Source: Rikenella sp.
Lineage (GTDB): Bacteria; Bacteroidota; Bacteroidia; Bacteroidales; Rikenellaceae
Direction of reading: 5' to 3'
Assembly: GCA_029054535.1 (NCBI GenBank)
Contig: JAIDFC010000047.1
Location: 1 to 7,828 of the forward strand
DNA: 7,828 nt
The position numbers and the translations under genes are program-made. The first letter of the stretch is position 1, and each line of letters opens with the position of its first letter. A model generated the notes under the pieces. It searched no databases, was not told where the DNA came from, and saw nothing but the letters and a program-made list of their open reading frames with translations. Shown piece by piece: positions 1-5,905 of this stretch.

Positions 1-1576
1 CCGGATGGGTCCGAAGCCGCTGCCGCAAGAAATCCAGATCAATCGGATTCTTGCTATCATCGACCAGTAATCCTTCGTATTTCTCCAGCTCGGTATTGAA
101 CTCCTCGGAGGCGAACATGAAAGCCATGTTCAGCGTCAAGGCCACCCCATGACGACACAACAGCGGCGTCATGTTGCGCCAATAACCCGGATTGGCCGCA
201 TTGGCCGAATGGGCCGAAAAACAGATATACCATCGGTTATCGATCTGTTCGATTTTTTTCATGAAGGGGTCGTCGGTCTGAATGACGAGCGTAACGTCCT
301 CGCCTTTCAGGTTCGGCTGAGCCGGGATGACGAATTTCCGCCCCGAAGCGGTCGTGAAGGTCCGTTCGGCGCTGACGATCGGCAACGGGAACGAAGCCTC
401 CATAAAGGGATAGATCACGTCGAAGCGCGCCAGTTCGACGAATTCCGGACTGAACTTATTGAAACGGCACATGATCTTCACATCCCGAATGGCGACCGGC
501 GAGAAAAATCGCATTAACATGCGGTGATCGTCGCCCACGGAGACCTGCAACGGCTGATAGGGATAAAACGTCCGAATCGACCGATCGTAGAAGACCGACT
601 GCGGTTCGTCGGCCAGGAACATGGTATCGGCACCGAACATCGGGAAGTCCTGTTCGCGCACGTGGAGCAGCCCTTCGTTACTCTCCGGATGGAGGTATTC
701 GATGCTGATATGCGAAACACGCCCGGCCTCGATCCGACACCCCGAGAAACGGTATCGACGCACGAACGGAGTCCCGTCGGTGCGCTCCGACTCCACCTCG
801 ACAAAACCCGATAGCGACTCACGGCTCGGCAACGAGTAGAACGAGCGACTCTCCGTAACGTCGTACGCCCGGACTCCTCCCGCCCCGTCATACGTTCCAT
901 CGGCATTGAAAACCGTATAAACCGCATCCGTCCGGTCGAACTCGACCTCGATCCGCCGGATGAAACGCCACATATACTCCGAGGTGAGGTTCAGATCGAC
1001 ATCGACCCGACCCACGCACCGGTCCAACACCACCGCCTGCGAAACGGGCGCCTGATCGCTCCCGATGCGAAGCTCCATTCGTTTGGCGAAATAGACTCCG
1101 TCCAACGGTTCCGCCTCAGCCGGATTCTGCAACCAGGCTTCGACCAACCGATCCGGCGCTTCGTTGACGACCGGGTTCTGCCCGTCCGTCGCAACCGTCG
1201 ACGAAACCGCCGAAGCCGGAACGGCCAAAAACGACACCGTGTAATCCCCGGTTTTCAGTCCTTCGATCGTCAATGTCGAGAAATCCGACGATACTTTATG
1301 AGTATGCAGATCGATCCGTTCGCCCTGGCTATCGGCAATGAAATACCACATTCGACCGATCTGTTCCACCTCCGCATCGTCGCCCTGCCGCATCCCGACC
1401 GCCCGGGTCGCCGCACCCGAAGCGACCGAATCGACCGCCTCGTTGCCCAACCCCAACAGAAAAGTAACCTGTCCCTCGCCCGGCTGCGCCAGGTCGAGTT
1501 CCGGCTTCTCGGAACAGCCGGTCAGCGACCACACCGCCCCGAGAGTCCATACAGCAATCTTCAGTACCTTTTTCAT
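1..1576 (-). CDS. Fimbrial-type surface lipoprotein, C-terminus beyond the window
   Basis: This is an open frame of 525 codons from ATG at 1576 to the left edge with no stop. The N-terminus is a lipoprotein signal: K2-K3, a hydrophobic stretch to about residue 18, then lipobox L18-T-G-C21. It should therefore be lipid-anchored after signal peptidase II cleavage. Residues 56-60 (ATRAV) and the segment CVGRVDVDLNL (187-197) resemble patterns seen in Bacteroidota fimbrillin/FimB-Mfa-like proteins, where a beta-rich N-terminal domain carries a conserved R/K-V-D strand. Residues from about 330 to 525 are beta-rich and then more polar; I do not recognise them. The start is supported by a strong AGGAGG six bases upstream. 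It lies 15 nt after the stop of the FISUMP lipoprotein gene, so the two are very likely co-transcribed. Inference: an accessory or anchor-like partner of a fimbria or adhesin. A generic surface lipoprotein is the alternative. The gene is sure; the family is moderate. Confidence 0.8.
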   Translation of the reverse strand, partial: MKKVLKIAVWTLGAVWSLTGCSEKPELDLAQPGEGQVTFLLGLGNEAVDSVASGAATRAVGMRQGDDAEVEQIGRMWYFIADSQGERIDLHTHKVSSDFSTLTIEGLKTGDYTVSFLAVPASAVSSTVATDGQNPVVNEAPDRLVEAWLQNPAEAEPLDGVYFAKRMELRIGSDQAPVSQAVVLDRCVGRVDVDLNLTSEYMWRFIRRIEVEFDRTDAVYTVFNADGTYDGAGGVRAYDVTESRSFYSLPSRESLSGFVEVESERTDGTPFVRRYRFSGCRIEAGRVSHISIEYLHPESNEGLLHVREQDFPMFGADTMFLADEPQSVFYDRSIRTFYPYQPLQVSVGDDHRMLMRFFSPVAIRDVKIMCRFNKFSPEFVELARFDVIYPFMEASFPLPIVSAERTFTTASGRKFVIPAQPNLKGEDVTLVIQTDDPFMKKIEQIDNRWYICFSAHSANAANPGYWRNMTPLLCRHGVALTLNMAFMFASEEFNTELEKYEGLLVDDSKNPIDLDFLRQRLRTHP

Positions 1577-1582
1577 CCCTCG

Positions 1583-1588
1583 CCTCCT
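1583..1588 (-). promoter_or_regulatory. Strong Shine-Dalgarno AGGAGG
   Basis: The minus strand reads AGGAGG, then CGAGGG, then ATG at 1576, giving a full anti-SD match at 6-nt spacing. Bacteroidota genes usually lack such sites, so this fixes the start codon and suggests efficient translation or re-initiation of the second operon gene. Confidence 0.7.
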
Positions 1589-1591
1589 CTC

Positions 1592-3508
1592 TTATTTTTT
1601 CACGCAACGCACGTATCCGAAACCCTCCATCTGCCACTGGTATTCATCGATTACCGAGAGAGCATTGGTCGCCGAATTGAAACGGAGCCGGCGCATCCAC
1701 GCATACCCCCCCGGACACCCCGTCCGGTCGTTGGTCCACATCAAAGCCCATTCACCGAAATTCGGATTGTTGGATGTCGATTTGTCGCCCTTATAGCCCG
1801 ACATCGGGAAAATCAACATATTTCCTGTGGCATCGGAGACGAGTTTCACGTAGCGTTGCGTCCCGCTCACACCGGTCGGCGTAACGAGCGTCCCGTTCGC
1901 GACATGAATCGTAGCCGTAATCTGTTCACCGGTCGCCGTAGTATAGTTCCCCGGAATCTGCGCATCGGTCGGCAGGAGCGCCTTCCACTCATCTCGCGTC
2001 GGCACGCGGTATCCCTCGGGACACGGCATGTAGTCGTCGCTCACCCACGGTGCGTTAGCCGTCCCCTGATGCCCCACATCATTGGAAGGATTGTAGCTCT
2101 GCCACGGCACGTACATATAGAGGCGTCCGAACTGGAACAGACCGCCGACGGTATTGATCCAGCTGTCCTGATACATCTCCTCGACAGTCATCCCGTCGAG
2201 CGGATAGATCTGATCTTCGAGATCGCGACTCCGCGCATTGAAAGCCATCCAGGTAACCCCGCCCATCTCGACGGTCTCGATCTGGTTCTCGCTGGGCGCG
2301 ACGCGGATTTCCACGTAGTCGTACGATTCCACCATGGTAGCGTTCTTCAAGTGAACCATCACGGAATAGCCCAACCGTCCGCGTCCCTGTGCCGCCACCG
2401 ACACATCGAACGACGAAACGATAGCCGACAATCCTTCGTCCACGACGATATCGCCCACCTCGACCTCCGTCCCGGCCCCTTCGATCGACGCGATGTCGAT
2501 CCGCGTATCGCCTGCGAAAGCGAGGGTCATCCCTTCGACCCCGCCGGCCGGCACTTCGACCAGGTTATTGGCGTAATCGACCTTCACGCCCGCCGGAATC
2601 TGCGAACGTGCAGCGTCGATCAAGATACGATTCCCGGCATCCGGACTTCCGACCACCGTTCCTCCTTCGTCCCAAGGCTTGATCTGGATCGTCCCCTCGA
2701 CCGTCGAGCCGGCATTGTGCACTTCGAGTTCATAGACTTTGTTGCGTTCGACGGTCGGCAGCTCCATATTGAGCCGCAACGGCACGTCGCCATAGCTACC
2801 GAGCACAGTCAGATGCACCGGCCGCGGGCTCTCGAAAATCCGGAACAGAGCCTCCTGCTTGTCGCCAACGCTCGTTTCGAAGACTTTCCGGTAGCTGACG
2901 GTCTCTTCCGAGACCGGAGTACCCTCCAGGAACGGATAGATCGCGGCCGGCGCATCCTCGATCACGATCTCCCGGATGCGAATCCGCTCGTCGGTCGGCT
3001 TCCCGAGGTCGATCCGCGCCACGCTGCGTTTCAGCTCGACGAGCGTCCGACCGTCGCCCCCGGCACGCGTGCCGACCGTCTCGCCCCCGCCCAGGTCGAC
3101 TACCGCAGTCATGAACTCCGGCGCCGAGTTGTCGTGCAGATCCCATCCGACAGCGATCTGCCGAAAGTTCTCCTCGCTGATCGTCTCGCTCGAAAGCGAA
3201 AGCGGAATCCCGCACAGGAAATAGAGTTTAGACCCACCGGAGGCCGAAATCGAGATCTCGCCCTCGGCATTGGGTTTCACCTGTTGTTTCAGGTAGAATA
3301 TACCATCACTGAACTGGAAAACAGACAGTTCGGGAAGTTCCTCCGACTCGTCGGCCGCAGGATCCTCCACCTGCAACGTATACCGCTCATAGGATCCACC
3401 CAAAACCGACTCCAAATACCGTTTATTGTCCGAGCACCCGCTCAGCAACACGCCTCCGACCAGAATCGCGGGAAGCACACAACAGCCAAAACCTTTCATT
3501 CTCAGCAT
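1592..3508 (-). CDS. Fimbrillin-like lipoprotein with C-terminal FISUMP domain
   Basis: The product has 638 aa. The signal peptide ends in lipobox L22-S-G-C25, predicting an outer-membrane or surface lipoprotein. Residues ~40-280 look like a fimbrillin (Mfa/FimB-like) beta domain: TRAG near 147-150, LVELKRSVARIDL at 156-168, and IQIKPWDE at 274-281, close to the typical end of such domains. Residues ~295-405 form an Ig-like beta module (VDYANNLVEVPAGG, 310-323). From about 415 (MGGVTWMAFN) to the end is a Fibrobacter-succinogenes-major-paralogue (FISUMP) domain: CPEGYRVPTRDEWKAL at 496-511 and the family-typical ending GYVRCVKK. ATG 3508 is preferred over ATG 3499 because GAGG (3515-3518) sits 6 nt before it; both keep the signal peptide. 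It is the first gene of a two-gene operon with its own promoter. Probable role: a surface fimbrial or adhesin subunit. The ligand is unknown, because FISUMP has no settled biochemical function. Confidence 0.88.
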   Translation of the reverse strand: MLRMKGFGCCVLPAILVGGVLLSGCSDNKRYLESVLGGSYERYTLQVEDPAADESEELPELSVFQFSDGIFYLKQQVKPNAEGEISISASGGSKLYFLCGIPLSLSSETISEENFRQIAVGWDLHDNSAPEFMTAVVDLGGGETVGTRAGGDGRTLVELKRSVARIDLGKPTDERIRIREIVIEDAPAAIYPFLEGTPVSEETVSYRKVFETSVGDKQEALFRIFESPRPVHLTVLGSYGDVPLRLNMELPTVERNKVYELEVHNAGSTVEGTIQIKPWDEGGTVVGSPDAGNRILIDAARSQIPAGVKVDYANNLVEVPAGGVEGMTLAFAGDTRIDIASIEGAGTEVEVGDIVVDEGLSAIVSSFDVSVAAQGRGRLGYSVMVHLKNATMVESYDYVEIRVAPSENQIETVEMGGVTWMAFNARSRDLEDQIYPLDGMTVEEMYQDSWINTVGGLFQFGRLYMYVPWQSYNPSNDVGHQGTANAPWVSDDYMPCPEGYRVPTRDEWKALLPTDAQIPGNYTTATGEQITATIHVANGTLVTPTGVSGTQRYVKLVSDATGNMLIFPMSGYKGDKSTSNNPNFGEWALMWTNDRTGCPGGYAWMRRLRFNSATNALSVIDEYQWQMEGFGYVRCVKK

Positions 3509-3560
3509 AATAAACCTCGTATTATAAGGGTTCGTTTTTCAAACAAAAAAAAATCGCTCA

Positions 3561-3591
3561 CAAAAGTAGAAATTTTTTCTAAGGCGCCAAT
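3561..3591 (-). promoter_or_regulatory. Promoter of the lipoprotein operon
   Basis: The minus strand carries a perfect Bacteroidota -7 box, TACTTTTG (3561-3568). An ATTG at 3588-3591 lies exactly 19 nt upstream, against consensus TTTG at -33 (3 of 4 bases). It is about 50 nt before ATG 3508, leaving a short AT-rich leader. It should drive both lipoprotein genes. Confidence 0.65.
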
Positions 3592-3676
3592 ACTTCGATC
3601 GGTTTCTTACCTACTGTTTTTCTGCATCTTACCATCCCAGACGCCCCCGATCGCTCCGCCCGCCGTCAACCACGAC

Positions 3677-3725
3677 AAAAAAAGACACGGTCGCGTCCTA
3701 TATTTGAATAGGACGCGATCGTGTC
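3677..3725 (-). terminator. Intrinsic terminator of the initiator tRNA
   Basis: An 18-bp inverted repeat (3684-3701 and 3708-3725) has a single G/A departure, which reads as a wobble-type pair in RNA. The loop is 6 nt. On the minus strand it is followed directly by seven T (A7 at 3677-3683 on the plus strand). It begins about 10 nt after the tRNA 3' end, so it should end the tRNA transcript and insulate the lipoprotein operon. Confidence 0.9.
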
Positions 3726-3735
3726 TATCACCTTG

Positions 3736-3808
3736 TAGCGGGGGGAGGACTCGAACCTCCGACCTTTGGGTTATGAGCCCAACGAGCTGCCAACTGCTCC
3801 ACCCCGCG
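3736..3808 (-). tRNA. Initiator tRNA-fMet (anticodon CAT)
   Basis: The 73-nt sequence folds fully. The acceptor is 5' CGCGGGG with CCCCGCT plus discriminator A. The D stem is GAGC/GCTC, the anticodon stem is TTGGG/CCCAA around loop CTCATAA (anticodon CAT), and the T stem is GGAGG/CCTCC with loop TTCGAGT. Three initiator hallmarks are visible: an unpaired 1-72 position (C1 opposite U72), three consecutive G-C pairs at the bottom of the anticodon stem, and a purine-pyrimidine A11-U24 pair in the D stem. CCA is not encoded (the next bases are CAAG) and must be added after transcription. It has its own consensus promoter and terminator, so it is a monocistronic tRNA gene. Confidence 0.97.
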
Positions 3809-3823
3809 ATCGTATTACGAGCA

Positions 3824-3854
3824 CAAAGGTAACACCTTTTTCCTGATTTGCAAA
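3824..3854 (-). promoter_or_regulatory. Consensus promoter of tRNA-fMet
   Basis: The minus strand has TTTG at 3851-3854, exactly 19 nt, then TACCTTTG at 3824-3831. This is a full match to the Bacteroidota housekeeping pattern TTTG-N19-TAnnTTTG. The -7 box ends 15 nt before the first tRNA base, leaving only a very short leader to be trimmed. Confidence 0.88.
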
Positions 3855-3898
3855 CTCTCTACCGAAAAAACTATTTATTAATCTGTAATACTCGTTCT

Positions 3899-4031
3899 TT
3901 GGCTACGTGCGGGTACTGTTCTTTTTGTGAACAACCGAGCAACGTACCGAGAGCAGAGACCGCTTGCGGGCTATGCCGAGGTAGTGCGAGGAAACCGAAG
4001 GTAAAAAGCGGCAGTTCCATACCGTAGCCAA
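3899..4031 (+). repeat. Repeat copy A with 9-bp terminal inverted repeats
   Basis: This 133-nt intergenic element begins TTGGCTACG (3899-3907) and ends with its exact reverse complement CGTAGCCAA (4023-4031). It contains the 20-nt core ACTGTTCTTTTTGTGAACAA (3915-3934), in which TGTTC and GAACA can pair. An imperfect hairpin lies near 3953-3976 (GCAGAG with CTATGC, inner CCGC/GCGG). By hand count its first 100 nt (3901-4000) match 5241-5340 at 84 positions without gaps. It lies just beyond the ROK gene stop and upstream of the tRNA promoter. It has no coding signature. It resembles a MITE-like or structured intergenic repeat; strand is arbitrary. I do not recognise it as a named family. Confidence 0.8.
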
Positions 4032-4054
4032 TGACTGAATATACCAATCAATAA

Positions 4055-5161
4055 CTATTTCCGATCGAGCGCATGCAAAGCAAAGGCATACGCCCCGATA
4101 CTGATCGCCTTGCTGGTACCGATCCGCGAGAAACCGATCCCCACGCGCGGCATCGAATCGTAAGTAACCCGTTCATTGGTATGCGGGATCTGGATCTGCT
4201 TGACCTCGCCCTGGAGGAACTCGCCCATCTGCGCCTCGTCCTCCAAATAGAAAGCGCGTTGCGCCAGCCGCGGGAAACAGTCGCCCGTAGCCCCCGTAAA
4301 GTGTCCCCTGACCTCTTCCATCATGGCCGGCACGAAGAGCGACTTAGCCCCCGCCACACCGCCGCCGATGACAGCGATCCCGTCCACAACGGTCAACACG
4401 TTGCACAAGGCATCCCCCAACGCCTGCCCCATCCGGCGGAAAGCCTCCAAAGCAGCCGCCTTATCGCCCTCTTTCTCGCCGATCCCGATTTCGTAGATAT
4501 CCTTCGGATGCGGCAACCGATCGGCCGGCGTTCCGGTGAGTTCGCCGTAAACCCGGCGCACCGCACGGATACTGATCGATTCTTCGATATTCCGCTCCTC
4601 GTTGTAACGTTGACTGAGCAACCACACCTCGGCGGCCGCCGAATTGTCCCCCAAGAACAGCTCCCCGTTCCGCACAATCCCCCCGCCGAAGCCGGTCCCG
4701 AGCGTAAGCCCTACGAGATTCCGATACCGTTTCGGACTCCCGGCCTGCTCCAACTGCGCGTTGACCCACGGCAAATAACCGCTGATCGCCTCGCCATAAG
4801 CATACAAATCCCCGTCGTTATTAATGAATACCGGGATCCCGAACTCCGCCGCCAACATCGGCCCCACAGCGACCCCGCCCTTGTACGCCGGCAGATTCCC
4901 GATGTTCCAGATAATCCCGTTCGGATAGTCCGCCGGACCCGGAAACGCAAAACTGATCGCCACCGGAGCCTCCTTCAACCGAGAACGAACGGCATGAAAA
5001 CCGTTGATCAAATTGGCCAGACTCAACTCCAGATTCGTCGCCGCAGAGGGCAAATGGATCGGCTCCACCACCTCCTCGCACCCCCGAATCGCGCCGAACA
5101 CAAAATTGGTCCCCCCCGCATCCAACGTCATCACAATCCGCTCATCGCTATTATAACTCAT
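4055..5161 (-). CDS. ROK-family sugar kinase, divergent subgroup
   Basis: The product has 368 aa from ATG 5161. An in-frame upstream extension to 5290 is rejected, because it runs into repeat B and the homology-like region starts at MSYNSDERIVMTLDAGGT. ROK/ASKHA features are: phosphate loop D14-A-G-G-T18, FPGPADYPNGI (73-83), catalytic N115-D116 in INNDGDLYAYGE, LGTGFGGGI (154-162) and the adenosine motif AVIGGGVAG (263-271). The usual ROK signature ExGH is not kept: the aligned segment reads AAAEVWL (175-181), retaining only Glu178. The CxCGxxGCxE zinc motif is absent. There is no helix-turn-helix N-terminus, so it is a kinase-type ROK protein and not a repressor. It probably phosphorylates a hexose or amino sugar in the cytoplasm; the substrate cannot be assigned. 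It is monocistronic and bracketed by repeats A and B. The family is sure; the substrate is open. Confidence 0.92.
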   Translation of the reverse strand: MSYNSDERIVMTLDAGGTNFVFGAIRGCEEVVEPIHLPSAATNLELSLANLINGFHAVRSRLKEAPVAISFAFPGPADYPNGIIWNIGNLPAYKGGVAVGPMLAAEFGIPVFINNDGDLYAYGEAISGYLPWVNAQLEQAGSPKRYRNLVGLTLGTGFGGGIVRNGELFLGDNSAAAEVWLLSQRYNEERNIEESISIRAVRRVYGELTGTPADRLPHPKDIYEIGIGEKEGDKAAALEAFRRMGQALGDALCNVLTVVDGIAVIGGGVAGAKSLFVPAMMEEVRGHFTGATGDCFPRLAQRAFYLEDEAQMGEFLQGEVKQIQIPHTNERVTYDSMPRVGIGFSRIGTSKAISIGAYAFALHALDRK

Positions 5162-5192
5162 ACCTATCTCTGTTTTTTGATGTTTCACTCCG

Positions 5193-5200
5193 TAAATATA
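5193..5200 (-). promoter_or_regulatory. Possible -7 box for the ROK gene
   Basis: TATATTTA on the minus strand, 32 nt before ATG 5161, matches 7 of the 8 positions of TAnnTTTG. No TTTG is found 19 nt upstream, so the promoter is tentative. The leader is AT-rich with only a weak purine stretch (AGATAGG) before the ATG. Confidence 0.3.
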
Positions 5201-5238
5201 CGAAAAATTTCTCCGATTATTCGTACATGGCTCCGTCT

Positions 5239-5386
5239 TTAGCGACGTGCGGATACTGTTCTTTTTGCGAACAACCGAGCGGCGTACCAAGGGCAGAGAT
5301 CACTTGCGGTCTCTGCCGAGGTAGCACGAGGAAAACGGAGATAAACTTCAGGCAACGCTTCGTATCACCTAAGCTGCCGTAGCCAA
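5239..5386 (+). repeat. Repeat copy B, direct homologue of copy A
   Basis: This 148-nt stretch is homologous to 3899-4031 in the same orientation. It has 84 of 100 identical positions ungapped at 5241-5340, then about 15 extra nt, then the same ending CCGTAGCCAA (5377-5386). The left terminus TTAGCGACG has lost two of the nine inverted-repeat bases. The core is ACTGTTCTTTTTGCGAACAA (5255-5274). The internal hairpin is perfect here: GGCAGAGA (5292-5299) with TCTCTGCC (5310-5317). It lies directly upstream of the ROK gene promoter region. The minus-strand open frame across 5217-5516 follows the repeat and has no recognisable domain; I treat it as spurious. Confidence 0.78.
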
Positions 5387-5520
5387 GAACCTCGGGAGTT
5401 GTCTTTGGACCGAAGCCACCTCGGGCGAAAGGCCGGTGCCGCTCGGCACTCAAAAACTGGACTTTGCTCAGAAGCCTTCGCTGGCGGAAATCCGGCACCT
5501 CTAAAAAATCCGCCACAGCA
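5387..5520. other. Gene-free link between repeat B and the hairpin array
   Basis: No convincing gene is present. A short hairpin with a tetraloop (GTGCC 5436-5440, GGCAC 5445-5449) and several G/C-rich short complementary stretches are visible. It appears to belong to the same structured block as the sequences on both sides. Confidence 0.4.
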
Positions 5521-5597
5521 CGTCGCCCGCGGGAATTTCATAAAGATTTCGCCGAGAGCGAAACTTTTGAAATCCCTCCTTAGGTGGGCGGGCGACG
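5521..5597 (-). repeat. Structured hairpin unit 1
   Basis: Three nested stems: CGTCGCCCGC (5521-5530) with GCGGGCGACG (5588-5597), 10 bp perfect; GGGAATTTCA (5531-5540) with TGAAATCCC (5568-5576), one bulged A; and TTTCGC (5547-5552) with GCGAAA (5558-5563), loop CGAGA. The second side alone carries an unpaired segment, which reads CACCTAAGGA on the minus strand. The same layout recurs at 5625-5700 and 5816-5885 with different stem sequences. Confidence 0.75.
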
Positions 5598-5624
5598 ATC
5601 TTTTCCAAAAGAACCCGTATTGGA

Positions 5625-5700
5625 CCGCGCGCCTTGGGAAATCATTCCCAATAAACTCCCGTTTATCGGTTTGATTTCCCTCTTTAGGCGTGGCGCGCGG
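5625..5700 (-). repeat. Structured hairpin unit 2
   Basis: Nested stems: CCGCGCGCC (5625-5633) with GGCGCGCGG (5692-5700), 9 bp perfect; GGGAAATCA (5636-5644) with TGATTTCCC (5672-5680), 9 bp perfect; and ATAAAC (5651-5656) with GTTTAT (5661-5666), extended by CC/GG across a mismatch, loop TCCC. The one-sided unpaired segment reads CGCCTAAAGA on the minus strand. The innermost arm is close to that of unit 3, while the outer arm differs. Confidence 0.8.
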
Positions 5701-5815
5701 ATCATCTAACCGAGAAACCGTGTTCGACTGCGCTCAAGCCGCGCAGGCTCCGCGTGCTCGCGGTGGGCGAGCGAAACTTCGTTTCGCTATAACGTTCTAA
5801 GAACATTCTCTGATT
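5701..5815. other. Spacer with short hairpins and a decayed unit arm
   Basis: Three small hairpins are visible: CTGCGC 5728-5733 with GCGCAG 5741-5746; GCTCGC 5756-5761 with GCGAGC 5767-5772; and AGCGAAAC 5770-5777 with GTTTCGCT 5781-5788. The stretch 5765-5792 matches 5878-5905 at 24 of 28 positions, and GGTGGGCGAGCGA resembles the right arm of unit 1. It may be the remnant of a fourth hairpin unit. No gene is present. Confidence 0.5.
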
Positions 5816-5885
5816 GCGCGCCTGCGAAATCATTCTCGATAAACTCTCCGTTTATCGAGTGTTTTCGCTATCTAGGCGGGCGCGC
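5816..5885 (-). repeat. Structured hairpin unit 3
   Basis: Nested stems: GCGCGCC (5816-5822) with GGCGCGC (5879-5885); GCGAAA (5824-5829) with TTTCGC (5863-5868); and CTCGATAAAC (5835-5844) with GTTTATCGAG (5850-5859), 10 bp perfect, loop TCTCC. The one-sided unpaired segment on the minus strand is CGCCTAGATA. Middle-stem bases differ from unit 2 (GCGAAA against GGGAAA), with the matching change on the other arm. Confidence 0.8.
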
Positions 5886-5905
5886 GACACTGCGTATCGC
5901 TATAA

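Noticed and set aside
149..517. 122-codon plus-strand open frame near the left edge
   Set aside because: It is antisense to the partial lipoprotein gene, which is open for 525 codons with a lipobox and ribosome site.
1298..3832. 844-codon open frame on the plus strand
   Set aside because: It lies antisense to both lipoprotein genes and runs through the terminator and tRNA. Its product is rich in His, Arg, Pro and Asp with no domain, as expected of an antisense frame over GC-rich codons.
3899..4031. Intrinsic terminator of the ROK gene
   Set aside because: The element can fold, but on the minus strand no strong stem is followed by a T-run, so it is not a convincing Rho-independent terminator.
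4073..5242. 389-codon plus-strand open frame over the ROK gene
   Set aside because: It is antisense to an intact ROK kinase and has skewed Arg/Pro/His composition.
5217..5516. 99-codon minus-strand open frame in the repeat block
   Set aside because: It is made largely of repeat B and its link, has no recognisable domain or ribosome site, and is better explained by the non-coding repeat. A hit to many conserved proteins with codon-level selection would reopen it.
5521..5885. CRISPR array
   Set aside because: There are three imperfect palindromic units with unequal spacing (27 and 115 nt) and diverged sequences. There are no identical short repeats with regular unique spacers.
5521..5885. Integron attC sites
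   Set aside because: The units are hairpins with one-sided bulges, but they lack the GTTRRRY/RYYYAAC ends and do not separate gene cassettes.
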